Positions 50,194 through 58,665 of a stretch of 64,000 nucleotides of DNA are shown piece after piece. The first letter of the stretch is position 1. Each line of letters starts with the position of its first letter. This DNA comes from Rickettsiales bacterium (GTDB lineage: Bacteria > Pseudomonadota > Alphaproteobacteria > Rickettsiales > SXRF01). The notes beneath the pieces are model-generated. The model was not told where the DNA came from. It saw only the letters and a program-made list of their open reading frames with translations, and did no database searches. The translations under genes were made by a program, and so were the position numbers. The DNA lies in assembly GCA_041396965.1 (NCBI GenBank), contig JAWKXN010000001.1, positions 1,550,001-1,614,000 on the forward strand, read 5' to 3'.

Positions 50194-53100
50194 CTAAGCC
50201 GATTTTTTTAAGTTAGCCTCTTTATTGATAAAGTCTTCTACCAAGCCATATTCAAATTCTAGCTGTTCTATTTTATTCGTAAGCCAGTCATCATCTATAC
50301 CATCATCATCCACAGATTTTTCTATCTGCTCAGCGATACTAGAGACCTTATAAGCCCCAATCTGCGCGCTTGATGATTTCAGCGTATGCGCTGCATTTGA
50401 CATTGACCTATAATCACTATTACTAAAAAAATCTTTTACTGATGATATATAATTGTTAGATGTCTCACAATATTTTATCAGTACAAAATTAGTATTATCT
50501 CCCATTAAATCCTTAAATGACTTAAATGCCGACAAGTCCATAATAGAGTTAACATCAACTATCTTTTCATCTTCATTATTATTATCTAAGTTATCTTTTG
50601 ATATAGTAGCAATATTTTTTAACCATCTATTCAATATTGACTGCAACTCTATCTTCTTCACAGGCTTGCTTAGATAATCACTCATTCCACACTCAAGACA
50701 TTTCTGGCGAGCACCTTGTAAAGCGTTAGCGGTTAAGGCTATTATAGGAATTTCTCCTTTCTTACCATCAATAGCGCGTATAGCTCTGGTAGCCTCATAT
50801 CCACTCATTTCTGGCATCATACAATCCATAAGGATTAAGTCGTAATCTTTATGTTTTAACATTTCTACGGCCTCAACCCCATTATTGGCGATTTCCGCGA
50901 TACATCCCAATAACTTAAGCATCTGCATTATCATCATCTGATTTACCAGATTATCTTCCGCGACCAAAACCCTAGAATTAGCTATTATACCGCCATCATC
51001 ATTTATTCGACGATTTTCTAAAGATTCACCAACCGTATAACGTGTTATCAAAGGTAAGGATTTATTTTCCTGTTTAGCAAGCATCAACATAGCGATTGTG
51101 TCAGCAATAATTTTACTATGGAAATGCCTTACCAAATAAGCGGAGAAGCCATATTCTTCTATTTCTTTCGTTTCACCACGAACACCATGTGATGTTATCA
51201 TAATAAGGATTGTATCTTTTATATAATTGTTGGATTTTATATTTTTAGCGAGCGTTCTTCCATCCATATTCGGCATCTGATGATCTATGATAGTTATCTC
51301 ATACGGATCATCATATTTTTTCGCCTGCTCTAACATAGTTAGAGACTCCTCCCGTGACATCGCTATATCACAGCGCATCCCATAATATTTCAAATACTCA
51401 CTGGTAATTTGAGCGTTTATACATGACACGCTTACTACAAGAGCCCTAACACTATCTATATTATACTTTAACTGCCTAGACCCGCTTTGAGTTTTAGATT
51501 GAGATAAAGGTAAAGGAATAGAGAAGCTAAATGTTGAGCCTTTACCTTTCGTACTTTCTACCTGTATATCACCACTCATCATTTCCACAAGACGGCGACA
51601 TATAGCGAGCCCAAGACCAGTTCCTCCATATTTACGAGTAGTAGAAGCGTCAGCTTGGGTAAATTTCTCAAACAGTTTTTCCTGTATATTTTTTGGTATA
51701 CCTATACCAGTGTCAGAAACCTCAAATCTAACGACCGTATAATCCTCATGAGTCTCCACAGGACGCACATCAAGCAAAACATACCCAAAATCAGTAAACT
51801 TTATAGCGTTACCAACCAAATTTATAATTATCTGACGTAACCTTCCACTATCACCTACAACCATTTCCGGCACATCAGGACTATAACGCAATACTAAATC
51901 AATGCCTTTTTCAAAACAACGAGTCGTAAACAGATCCATCATCTCTACAACACTGTGCTGTAGATTAAAACTGATCGGTTCCAGCGTCATCTTACCAGCT
52001 TCTATCTTTGAAATATCAAGTATATCATTTATAATCTCAAGAAGCGCCTCACCGGACTGTCTAATAACCTCAACACGTTGCTGCTGAATTGCGTTAAGCT
52101 CTGATTCTAGCAAAAGACTGGTCATACCAATAACCCCATTCATTGGAGTTCTTATCTCATGACTCATATTGGCCAGAAATTCTGATTTCATTTGTGTAGC
52201 GCGTTCCGCTTCCGCGCGGGCGGCCTGAGCTTTTTTATTAGCTTCCAACAATTCCACAGTCATTGTTTCAGCTTTTTCTTTAGCCGCTATTAATTCATCC
52301 TCAGCTTTTTTCCTTCTTGATATATCGCTAAGGCTTCCCGCCATCCTAAGCGGTCTTCCATCATCATCCCATATTGCCAGTCCTTTTGTCCTATACCAAT
52401 TATACTCGCCTGATTTCATTTCCATACGATATTCAATATCAAACGCCCCACTACGAGTGGAAAAATTTTCTCCCAACATTATTGAAAATTTTTGCTGATC
52501 TTCCGGGTGTATCTTGTCTTTCCAGTCATTAAAGCCATTCCCCATATCATCTTCTTCGTATCCAAGCATTTTCTTAAATTGAGTTGAGTAATAAACTTCA
52601 CCAGTTACGACATTCCAATCCCATATGCCGTTATTTGAACCCGCTATAGCCAGCTTAAAGCGCTCTTCATCTTGCTGTAAAGTTTCTTCCAATAATTTTT
52701 TATCAGTAATATCACGCACTATAGCGCTAAATAAATGCTCTCCACCATCAAGCTCTATATCGCTTATACCAAGACTTACTATAAACTTACTCCCATCCTC
52801 CCGCACCCCTTTTAATTCTTGAGAGATTCCAATATTAGCAAGTATTTTCTCACAGGAAAAATCAGGCAAAAGGGAACTAATGGGTATAGTTTCCATTTCT
52901 TGCTTACTTCTTCTAAATATATTATCCGCGGCCGGATTAGAAGAAGTTATAATCCCTAATTTATTAAATGTTATAAGACCGTCTACCGCTTGATCTATTA
53001 TGTCATGAAGTATTTTTGATTGATTTACAGGAGACGTATTTATATTTTTAGCATGGTCATCATAAACACGATATATTAAAATCATTTCCACAGCGGCAAG

Positions 53101-53247
53101 CGACCATAACGGCCATTCTAGTTCATTAGAAATCATGGAAACATAACAAATAGCTACTGTAATAATCGCGGACAACAGTAAACAAGTGACGACATATGTC
53201 TGGTGATCATACGTGTATGATTTTTTTTTCCCACTACCAGATTCCAT
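50194..53247 (-). CDS. Hybrid sensor histidine kinase with PAS, two REC and HPt domains
   Basis: The 1017-residue kinase has two N-terminal membrane helices (about 17-37 and 46-60), a PAS domain (about 80-190), a second PAS/PAC (about 195-313), a coiled-coil linker and HisKA with phosphorylated His363 in SHEIRTP. The HATPase has N box LRQIIINLVGNAIKF, DTGIGIP and GGTGLGLAI. Receiver one (about 620-735) has Asp in ITIIDHQMP and receiver two (about 775-895) has Asp in LILMDCMMP. An HPt follows with AHTLKSSSAQIGA. This is a complete phosphorelay in one chain. It overlaps neighbours only by two or three bases' spacing, forming an operon. Confidence 0.93.
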   Translation of the reverse strand: MESGSGKKKSYTYDHQTYVVTCLLLSAIITVAICYVSMISNELEWPLWSLAAVEMILIYRVYDDHAKNINTSPVNQSKILHDIIDQAVDGLITFNKLGIITSSNPAADNIFRRSKQEMETIPISSLLPDFSCEKILANIGISQELKGVREDGSKFIVSLGISDIELDGGEHLFSAIVRDITDKKLLEETLQQDEERFKLAIAGSNNGIWDWNVVTGEVYYSTQFKKMLGYEEDDMGNGFNDWKDKIHPEDQQKFSIMLGENFSTRSGAFDIEYRMEMKSGEYNWYRTKGLAIWDDDGRPLRMAGSLSDISRRKKAEDELIAAKEKAETMTVELLEANKKAQAARAEAERATQMKSEFLANMSHEIRTPMNGVIGMTSLLLESELNAIQQQRVEVIRQSGEALLEIINDILDISKIEAGKMTLEPISFNLQHSVVEMMDLFTTRCFEKGIDLVLRYSPDVPEMVVGDSGRLRQIIINLVGNAIKFTDFGYVLLDVRPVETHEDYTVVRFEVSDTGIGIPKNIQEKLFEKFTQADASTTRKYGGTGLGLAICRRLVEMMSGDIQVESTKGKGSTFSFSIPLPLSQSKTQSGSRQLKYNIDSVRALVVSVSCINAQITSEYLKYYGMRCDIAMSREESLTMLEQAKKYDDPYEITIIDHQMPNMDGRTLAKNIKSNNYIKDTILIMITSHGVRGETKEIEEYGFSAYLVRHFHSKIIADTIAMLMLAKQENKSLPLITRYTVGESLENRRINDDGGIIANSRVLVAEDNLVNQMMIMQMLKLLGCIAEIANNGVEAVEMLKHKDYDLILMDCMMPEMSGYEATRAIRAIDGKKGEIPIIALTANALQGARQKCLECGMSDYLSKPVKKIELQSILNRWLKNIATISKDNLDNNNEDEKIVDVNSIMDLSAFKSFKDLMGDNTNFVLIKYCETSNNYISSVKDFFSNSDYRSMSNAAHTLKSSSAQIGAYKVSSIAEQIEKSVDDDGIDDDWLTNKIEQLEFEYGLVEDFINKEANLKKSA

Positions 53248-53249
53248 TT

Positions 53250-53696
53250 TTATCTCGCGGTATTTATTTTATTTACCCTATCAGAAGATGTAGGCTGATC
53301 TTGCTCATAGATTTTTCTGAGTATCTCAATAATTTGCTGCCTATTATATGGCTTTAATATATAACCAACAGCACCACGTTCTTTAGCTATTTTTATATTA
53401 TCATGTGAATCACTACCAGTTACTATTATGATTTTTGTATCAGGCTTTATCTCTAACATTTCTTGAATCAAATCTAGCCCATTACCATCAGGTAGAACTA
53501 TATCAAGCAAAACAGCGTCCGGTAGCTTTTCTCTAAACCTCTCCATCGCTTTCTTCATATCAGAGGCGAAATGTTTCTCAACACGCATACCCTCTATACC
53601 GGTCAAGCATTCCTTCAACATAACAGCGAATGTCTCACAATCCTCAACGGCTAGTAGTTTTATAAATCCCTTATTTTTAATTTTATTCCCAGACAT
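53250..53696 (-). CDS. Single-domain response regulator
   Basis: The 148-residue protein consists of one receiver domain. It shows acid pocket LLAVEDCETF, phosphorylated Asp in AVLLDIVLPDGNG, Thr in IIVTGSD and Lys in YILKPYNR, plus a short polar tail. The C-terminus ends two bases from the hybrid kinase start. It probably relays or terminates the phosphate signal of this cluster. Confidence 0.9.
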   Translation of the reverse strand: MSGNKIKNKGFIKLLAVEDCETFAVMLKECLTGIEGMRVEKHFASDMKKAMERFREKLPDAVLLDIVLPDGNGLDLIQEMLEIKPDTKIIIVTGSDSHDNIKIAKERGAVGYILKPYNRQQIIEILRKIYEQDQPTSSDRVNKINTAR

Positions 53697-53940
53697 AAAA
53701 GCTCATTAATTGCAATTTTATATACAAAAATACTTTATAGTTGAATAATTAAAAAATATATAATTTCAGCCAAATATATATTAACAAAATTTCATACATA
53801 TACTTCGATTATAGAATATAAAACCATTAACAAGCCCATAATGTACAACATCTATACAAATACCTGTAAAAAACACTGGATAAGATAAATGTTAAAGGCT
53901 ATATATCACAGCCTGTTACGGCTTTACCGAAGATATTATT

Positions 53941-54028
53941 GCTCGCGTGGCGGAATCGGTAGACGCAAGGGACTTAAAATCCCTCGGGAGTTAATCCCGT
54001 GCCAGTTCAAGTCTGGCCGCGAGCACCA
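53941..54028 (+). tRNA. tRNA-Leu (anticodon UAA), CCA encoded
   Basis: Acceptor GCTCGCG (53941-53947) pairs with CGCGAGC (54018-54024), with discriminator A and CCA. The anticodon loop CTTAAAA lies between GGGA and TCCC. The long variable arm (CGGGAGTTAATCCCG) is typical of class II leucine tRNAs. The gene stands alone between two minus-strand genes. Confidence 0.97.
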
Positions 54029-54077
54029 AATTTTATCATTCAAATAATAAAACTAAAACACCATATGTACCAAAAAA

Positions 54078-54147
54078 GACCGTACAAGACAATAGTCCTA
54101 TACGGTCATGGTATGAATATTTAATTTCCACTGGCTCAAGCCAGTGG
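54078..54147. terminator. Two hairpins downstream of the AhpD-like gene
   Basis: CCACTGGCT/AGCCAGTGG (54128-54147) is a perfect nine-base stem 19 bases past the stop of the minus-strand gene at 54166. A second stem (GACCGTA/TACGGTC, 54078-54107) follows. They probably terminate that gene and may shield it from tRNA transcription on the other strand. Confidence 0.55.
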
Positions 54148-54165
54148 CATTTCTTATTGCGCTGG

Positions 54166-54714
54166 TTACGCTGCTACCTTATTAAGGTTGACCTTTGGAA
54201 AATCAACTTCAACATCAAACGCGACGTTCGTATAGTTAGTAAAAATATTAAGTGCGACATGCGCTAAAATTTCAGCTATTTCCTCATCGCTGAACCCAGC
54301 ATCACGAACTTTCTTAACGTCTTCACTGCTTATCTGCGCGCGATTTTTTACTAACTTTGCCGCGAAGTCAAGAGCGGCTTGTGTTCTTGCGTCAGAAGAC
54401 TTTCCATTTTGAGCGGATGCCATATCATCAGCGGAAAGACCAGCTTTCTGACCTAGAACGGTATGCGCGGCAAGACAATATTCACAGCGATTAATATCAG
54501 CTACCAAAACAGCGATTTGCTCTCCTAGTTGCGCGCCTATTTTACCACCACCAAGAGCACCAAACGAACCAAACATGCTTTGTAGAGCCGCTGGTGAATT
54601 ACCAATCGCCTTAAACATATTAGGAACCACACCAAACGCTCCTTTAATTTGATCAAAAAGCTCTTTTTGTTTTCCTGATGTCTGCTCAGGGTTGGTAAGT
54701 CCGATATAAGCCAT
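54166..54714 (-). CDS. AhpD/carboxymuconolactone-decarboxylase-family protein
   Basis: The ATG at 54714 is preceded by AAGGAG; the longer frame to 54771 is not used. The 182-residue protein has the redox motif CEYCLAAH with a downstream His, as in alkylhydroperoxidase AhpD and carboxymuconolactone-decarboxylase-like proteins. These reduce peroxides through the CxxC pair. A short inverted pair (CCATACT/AGTATGG) lies at about 54759-54782 in its upstream region. Confidence 0.85.
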   Translation of the reverse strand: MAYIGLTNPEQTSGKQKELFDQIKGAFGVVPNMFKAIGNSPAALQSMFGSFGALGGGKIGAQLGEQIAVLVADINRCEYCLAAHTVLGQKAGLSADDMASAQNGKSSDARTQAALDFAAKLVKNRAQISSEDVKKVRDAGFSDEEIAEILAHVALNIFTNYTNVAFDVEVDFPKVNLNKVAA

Positions 54715-54861
54715 AAAAACACTCCTTATAAGAATAATTGATATAATCATTACGCATCCCATACTATACAAATAAAGTATGGTTTTTATATAGTAAGGAT
54801 TCCTAACTAAAAGTCAATAGTAAAATAATACATTTGTTCAAATACAATTTAACTTTACAAT

Positions 54862-55131
54862 TTATTTATAAAATTCAACGAAAAAAGAAACTTCTCCCAA
54901 AGGTCTCACATGATGAATAACCTCAGGCTCAACAACGCCATAATTATCTTTTGTCAGAATATTGGTCTCTTTATCCTCTATAGTATATTCAAGCTTACCA
55001 CTTTCAATATGAATCAACCCCCATACACCAGCTTTAGTATTATGGTTAGCAAGAAGAGCCGCTGGTACAATTTTCTCTGTAAATAAAGGGGTACGCTTAT
55101 AGGCGACCACTCCTTCTGGCAATTCCTTCAT
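54862..55131 (-). CDS. DUF1971 (YeaR/TehB-like) cupin protein
   Basis: The ATG at 55131 follows GGAGGGATTT; the in-frame TTG at 55143 belongs to that site. The 89-residue single cupin (LPEGVVAYKRTPLFTE, GVWGLIHIESGKLEYTI, VVEPEVIHHVRPL with the His-His pair) matches DUF1971, a family often induced by nitrate, nitrite or tellurite. It lies 22 bases after the truncated haemoglobin gene on the same strand. Confidence 0.85.
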   Translation of the reverse strand: MKELPEGVVAYKRTPLFTEKIVPAALLANHNTKAGVWGLIHIESGKLEYTIEDKETNILTKDNYGVVEPEVIHHVRPLGEVSFFVEFYK

Positions 55132-55152
55132 AAATCCCTCCAACTATGAGCT

Positions 55153-55551
55153 CTACACAACAGGAAAGTCTGGACGATAATATATACCGAGCTTAAGGCT
55201 TTCAGCTATTCTTCTGCTTTTTTCTATATATTCATCCTCAGCTGGTCCAGAATGTATTTCCTTTACTGTCTCAACAAACAATTCAAGCCAGCGATCAAAA
55301 AGCTTAATATCAAACGAAGGTATATCTCTATGTTTTTGTAGGGGATTTCCATGATATTTACCGGTAGTAAGCATCACTGATGACCAAAAATCTACCATCT
55401 TATCCAGATGCTCTTCCCACTCCTCATCTGTAACGCCTATTACATTATCAAACACCGGTGCCAATTCCACGTCAGCACGAACCTTCCTATAAAAATCATA
55501 AACCAGCTTCTTTATAGAATTTTCAGTTACACCTTCCATTGTTTTATCCAT
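55153..55551 (-). CDS. Group III truncated haemoglobin
   Basis: The 132-residue globin has the group III pattern: FYRKVRADVELAPVFD, distal WEEHLDKMVDFWSSVMLTTG, proximal KYHGNPLQKHRDIP with His at F8 and WLELFVETV. These proteins bind oxygen or nitric oxide and are linked to nitrosative stress. It shares a promoter region with the divergent nsrR gene and precedes the DUF1971 gene. Confidence 0.92.
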   Translation of the reverse strand: MDKTMEGVTENSIKKLVYDFYRKVRADVELAPVFDNVIGVTDEEWEEHLDKMVDFWSSVMLTTGKYHGNPLQKHRDIPSFDIKLFDRWLELFVETVKEIHSGPAEDEYIEKSRRIAESLKLGIYYRPDFPVV

Positions 55552-55613
55552 AAAACGTCAAACCCCTAAAAATAAAATATATATAAAATATACATATTTA
55601 TAAATAGATATAT

Positions 55614-55623
55614 AAGATGTATT
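55614..55623 (+). promoter_or_regulatory. NsrR half-site-like sequence
   Basis: AAGATGTATT matches one half of the known NsrR operator (AAGATGyATTT) in the divergent region between the truncated haemoglobin and nsrR genes. The surrounding AT-rich stretch contains a weaker inverted partner. This is suggestive only. Confidence 0.4.
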
Positions 55624-55664
55624 AAAAAGTCAACAATACTCATTAAAAATATTAGAAAATTAAA

Positions 55665-56099
55665 ATGCAAATCACACGTTTTACAGACTATTCTCTAAGA
55701 GCTCTTATGTATCTAGCTATACATGGAGATAGGCTCTGCACAGTAAAGGAAGTAGCTAAATACTACAATATATCACAGAACCATCTGGTAAAGGTAGTAC
55801 ATCGGCTTTCTCAACTGGGGTACATAAAAAGTAGCAAGGGAAAAGGCGGTGGCATTTGCCTTCTTAAAAAGCCAGAAAATATAAATCTTAAAGAGCTTGT
55901 TGTTAATCTTGAGCCTAATCTAACGTTGGTTGAGTGTTTCGATGATGCTAACAATAACTGCTTTATTTCTAATGTCTGTGGTCTAAAAAAAATAATGCAT
56001 GAATCTCTTGACGCTTTTACCGACACTCTTGGCAAATACACAGTAGCCGATACTATTAGTCAGCCAAATATTTTCCCCATAGCAAACAAGGACAGCTAG
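55665..56099 (+). CDS. NsrR-like Rrf2-family nitric-oxide regulator
   Basis: The 144-residue protein has the Rrf2 winged helix (MQITRFTDYSLRALMYLAIHG, SQNHLVKVVHRLSQLGYIKSSKGKGGGICL). It also carries three cysteines in CFDDANNNCFISNVC, the iron-sulfur ligands of NsrR. Nitric oxide would relieve repression of the divergent haemoglobin gene. Its last base begins the duplicated target of the insertion sequence that follows. Confidence 0.9.
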   Translation: MQITRFTDYSLRALMYLAIHGDRLCTVKEVAKYYNISQNHLVKVVHRLSQLGYIKSSKGKGGGICLLKKPENINLKELVVNLEPNLTLVECFDDANNNCFISNVCGLKKIMHESLDAFTDTLGKYTVADTISQPNIFPIANKDS

Positions 56100-56106
56100 A
56101 TATATA
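56099..56106. repeat. Target-site duplication, left (8 bp)
   Basis: GATATATA at 56099-56106 is repeated at 57145-57152 directly outside the inverted ends of the insertion sequence. Confidence 0.85.
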
Positions 56107-57144
56107 GGCATAATTAAAAAAGTGTGATGCTTTTTAGAAAGAATTGAGGAAAGCTTTTATAGCTTTTTTCTTTCTATGGAGTTTCAACCCACGGTGGATA
56201 TTTATTCTTTCCTTGAGGTGAGAGAAGAAGCCTTCTAGATGGTTGGTTGTTGGCGGAATATTCTGTTCTGGAAATTCCTTGTATGTAAATAGCCTGTGCA
56301 GATTTTCTTGCACGGAATTATATGCAGAACGCGTCCTTCCGTGCGTAAATCTTCCACCCTTTTTGGCATTCAGGAATCCTTTGTGCTGCTCTGCCAGAGC
56401 GTAAAATTGAGCCACAAAATCTTCTGGTTCGGTATTGCATAATTTTTCCATCAACTCCTTCAAATCCTTTGCAGGACGGAGCTTTGGATTATTTCCAGTA
56501 TATCGCCTTACAATCGCTTTTTGATGGAAAATACACATTTGAATTGGTACTCCACCAAGTGTTTTTCTGATGTTTTCATAAAACCCTTTGCGCCCATCAA
56601 TGGTCACTGATTTGAAGCAATATCCTGCCTGCACAAGCTCATGCAAAGCTTCACGCAAATGCTTCACTGATTCGGTTTTGATCTCTTGGTAATAAATGAT
56701 TCTGCTGCCATCATGCGCACAGAAATAGCCATATTCTCTGCCGAAGAAAGACGCATCCATGAGCAGGTTAATCGCTTCTTTTGAGGCAGGAAAAATTAAT
56801 CCTTCTGCCCACTCAAGAGCATCAAATTCCTTGGGTGAGCTTGGGGATGGAAATATCAAGAATGCTAGCAATTTCTGCTAGTGTTCGGCGTTTGTGCAGC
56901 CAGTCTAAATAGTAACGCTTATAGTCGGTTTTTTTGCCGCGCTTATCAACCCATTGATGTAAGCACAAGTTGCAACGATACCGTTTACGACCACGCAATT
57001 TGCCATTGCTTTTTATGCTGCTCAAACCGCATTTTACACAGCGTTTTTAGACACTTTTATAATCCTTTTTTAAAAATACAGTATATCGCATTGTTTTATA
57101 AAGCAATTATGCAGATTCTAGCATCACACTTTTTTAATTATGCC
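56107..57144. mobile_element. Insertion sequence, IS256 family (IS1249-like)
   Basis: The 1,038-bp element is bounded by perfect 25-base inverted ends (56107-56131 and 57120-57144), starting GGCATAATTAAAAAAGTGTG. It is flanked by an 8-bp GATATATA duplication, the size expected for this family. It carries one transposase broken by two frame changes. Perfect ends and duplication mean the insertion is recent. Confidence 0.9.
56134..57056 (-). pseudogene. IS transposase, two frameshifts
   Basis: The coding is split over three frames on the minus strand. A GTG TCT AAA AA start near 57053 shifts into KRCVKCGLSSIKS after an A5 run. It then reads as a zinc ribbon (CVKC, CNLC) and HTH up to the stop at 56822-56824. 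The body (FDALEWAEG ... to 56134) is in a third frame entered near 56830. The DDE residues are visible: Asp in LLMDASFFGRE, Asp in VTIDGRKGFYENI and Glu in NNHLEGFFSHLK-type text (here TNHLEGFFSHLKERINIHRGL). Programmed slippage cannot be excluded, but a dead copy is likelier. Confidence 0.8.
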
Positions 57145-57152
57145 GATATATA
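57145..57152. repeat. Target-site duplication, right (8 bp)
   Basis: This is the second copy of GATATATA, matching 56099-56106, directly beyond the right inverted end of the insertion sequence. Confidence 0.85.
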
Positions 57153-57174
57153 CTAGCCCTGATCACCCAAAAAT

Positions 57175-57651
57175 CTAAAGCATGTGCTGGACTTTATACT
57201 TATCGTCATGGAATACATACTGCACACCGGTTTTTTGACTAGAGTCTAATATTAATGGAGCGCGCGCGTTTACTGAAATACGCACATTACTTGGACTACG
57301 ATGCACTGAGACAATAAGCAATACGACCACATCCTCATGCTCTATCTGCAACTCATCAGCGGCTTTATGAACATCTTCTATCGCGATAACTGATTTATTA
57401 ATATCAACCGGCAATGTAATGAACGAAAGTTGAAAATCATCAAGTGATTGCAACAACTTAAACTGCCCCATTTTTTCGCTATTAAAATTTGTCAGCACAA
57501 AATTTAGTTTGTCAGGCATACCGAGTATGCCGCGTGGAAAGCTTATACCCCTAGAAGGATCTACGGAAATCTCACCAAAACGTGACTGTATTGTTTCAGG
57601 AAACTCTATCCCAACCATCTGTTTTCCTGTAGAAATTGACTGATTCAACAT
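57175..57651 (-). CDS. fliW: Flagellar assembly factor FliW
   Basis: The ATG at 57651 is four bases after TGGAGG. The 158-residue protein matches FliW: FGEISVDPSRGISFPRGILGMPDKLNFVLTN, FKLLQSLDDFQLSFITLP and a NARAPLILD ending. FliW binds flagellin and, in many bacteria, the regulator CsrA, to match flagellin synthesis to export. It follows flgL in the flagellar operon; no csrA is in the window. Confidence 0.92.
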   Translation of the reverse strand: MLNQSISTGKQMVGIEFPETIQSRFGEISVDPSRGISFPRGILGMPDKLNFVLTNFNSEKMGQFKLLQSLDDFQLSFITLPVDINKSVIAIEDVHKAADELQIEHEDVVVLLIVSVHRSPSNVRISVNARAPLILDSSQKTGVQYVFHDDKYKVQHML

Positions 57652-57708
57652 ATATCCTCCATACACATATCCGCGCTAACAGCAACATGGTAGCACAATT
57701 TTATTATT

Positions 57709-58620
57709 TTATCGTAAAAAATCTGATAATTTTAACGAATTAATTCTAGAAAATGCTTGAAATGACGCTTGCAATATCCCTTGATTAATCGCTACTTGCG
57801 TAGATATCGCCACCAAATCAGCGTTACCTATCTCTTCCTTGACCCCTTGAAAATAAAGCTTAAATGACTCATGACGAATATTTATATCAGAAATTGCTAC
57901 CTTATTTTGATTAACAATTGATTGAACCGCTATAACCCCATCCAAACCTTTCTCAACTAAATCAAACGCCTCCGCCAATTCCTCATCAGATTTATCATCA
58001 TGTCCACGCTGTGCTAAAGCTATTCCAGCGAATATTTGCTGTATAGCCTCATCATTAGCCCTTACATTATAAACTATATCAGTATTATCATCGGCTCTAA
58101 GCACAACATCTTCTTGACTACCATTATAATAATCTTCGTTTATCTCACCATTCTCACCAATAGTGGGAAAGAAGTCACTTTTCACCGGCTGCGCGTCCGT
58201 ACGCGTCCCACCAAATAAAAAACGCCCCTCCAAACTAGTATTAAGCTGACTTACTAATGATTGCCAAGCACCTCTTAAAGTATCAGGAAACGCCGCGCTA
58301 TTGGAAGCCGCGTTACGTCTCTGCGAAATAAGACTTTTAAGATTGGCCGCCGTATCTATAACTTGCCCTAGAATATTAGCTGTAGTATTTACCCGTGCCT
58401 CAACTATCTTATTATTATCAAGATAACTGTCAGTCCTCGCTATCTTATTTTCCAAAAGCAAAAACTGTTCTGAATTATTCCCACCAAGACCAGCGAAATC
58501 TCTTGACTTCAAACCACTTGAGAGCTGTTGCTGCAAATCAGCGAGATTTTCCTGAACCTTACTAGCGTCACGTAAAGTTGACTGGTGCAAAGCCAAAGTA
58601 CTTATACGACCTACCGACAT
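57709..58620 (-). CDS. flgL: Flagellar hook-filament junction protein FlgL
   Basis: This 303-residue flagellin-like junction protein has an N-terminal helix (RISTLALHQSTLRDASKVQENLADLQQQLSSGLKSRDF), a GRFLFGGTRTDAQPV core and a C-terminal coiled-coil (AISTQVAINQGILQASFQAFSRINSLKLSDFLR). It is smaller than flagellin, and its position after flgK supports FlgL (HAP3). A strong AAGGAG site precedes the start. Confidence 0.92.
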   Translation of the reverse strand: MSVGRISTLALHQSTLRDASKVQENLADLQQQLSSGLKSRDFAGLGGNNSEQFLLLENKIARTDSYLDNNKIVEARVNTTANILGQVIDTAANLKSLISQRRNAASNSAAFPDTLRGAWQSLVSQLNTSLEGRFLFGGTRTDAQPVKSDFFPTIGENGEINEDYYNGSQEDVVLRADDNTDIVYNVRANDEAIQQIFAGIALAQRGHDDKSDEELAEAFDLVEKGLDGVIAVQSIVNQNKVAISDINIRHESFKLYFQGVKEEIGNADLVAISTQVAINQGILQASFQAFSRINSLKLSDFLR

Positions 58621-58665
58621 AATAATCTCCTTACCATTATATTATCCTGTATCAGAAATAAAAAT

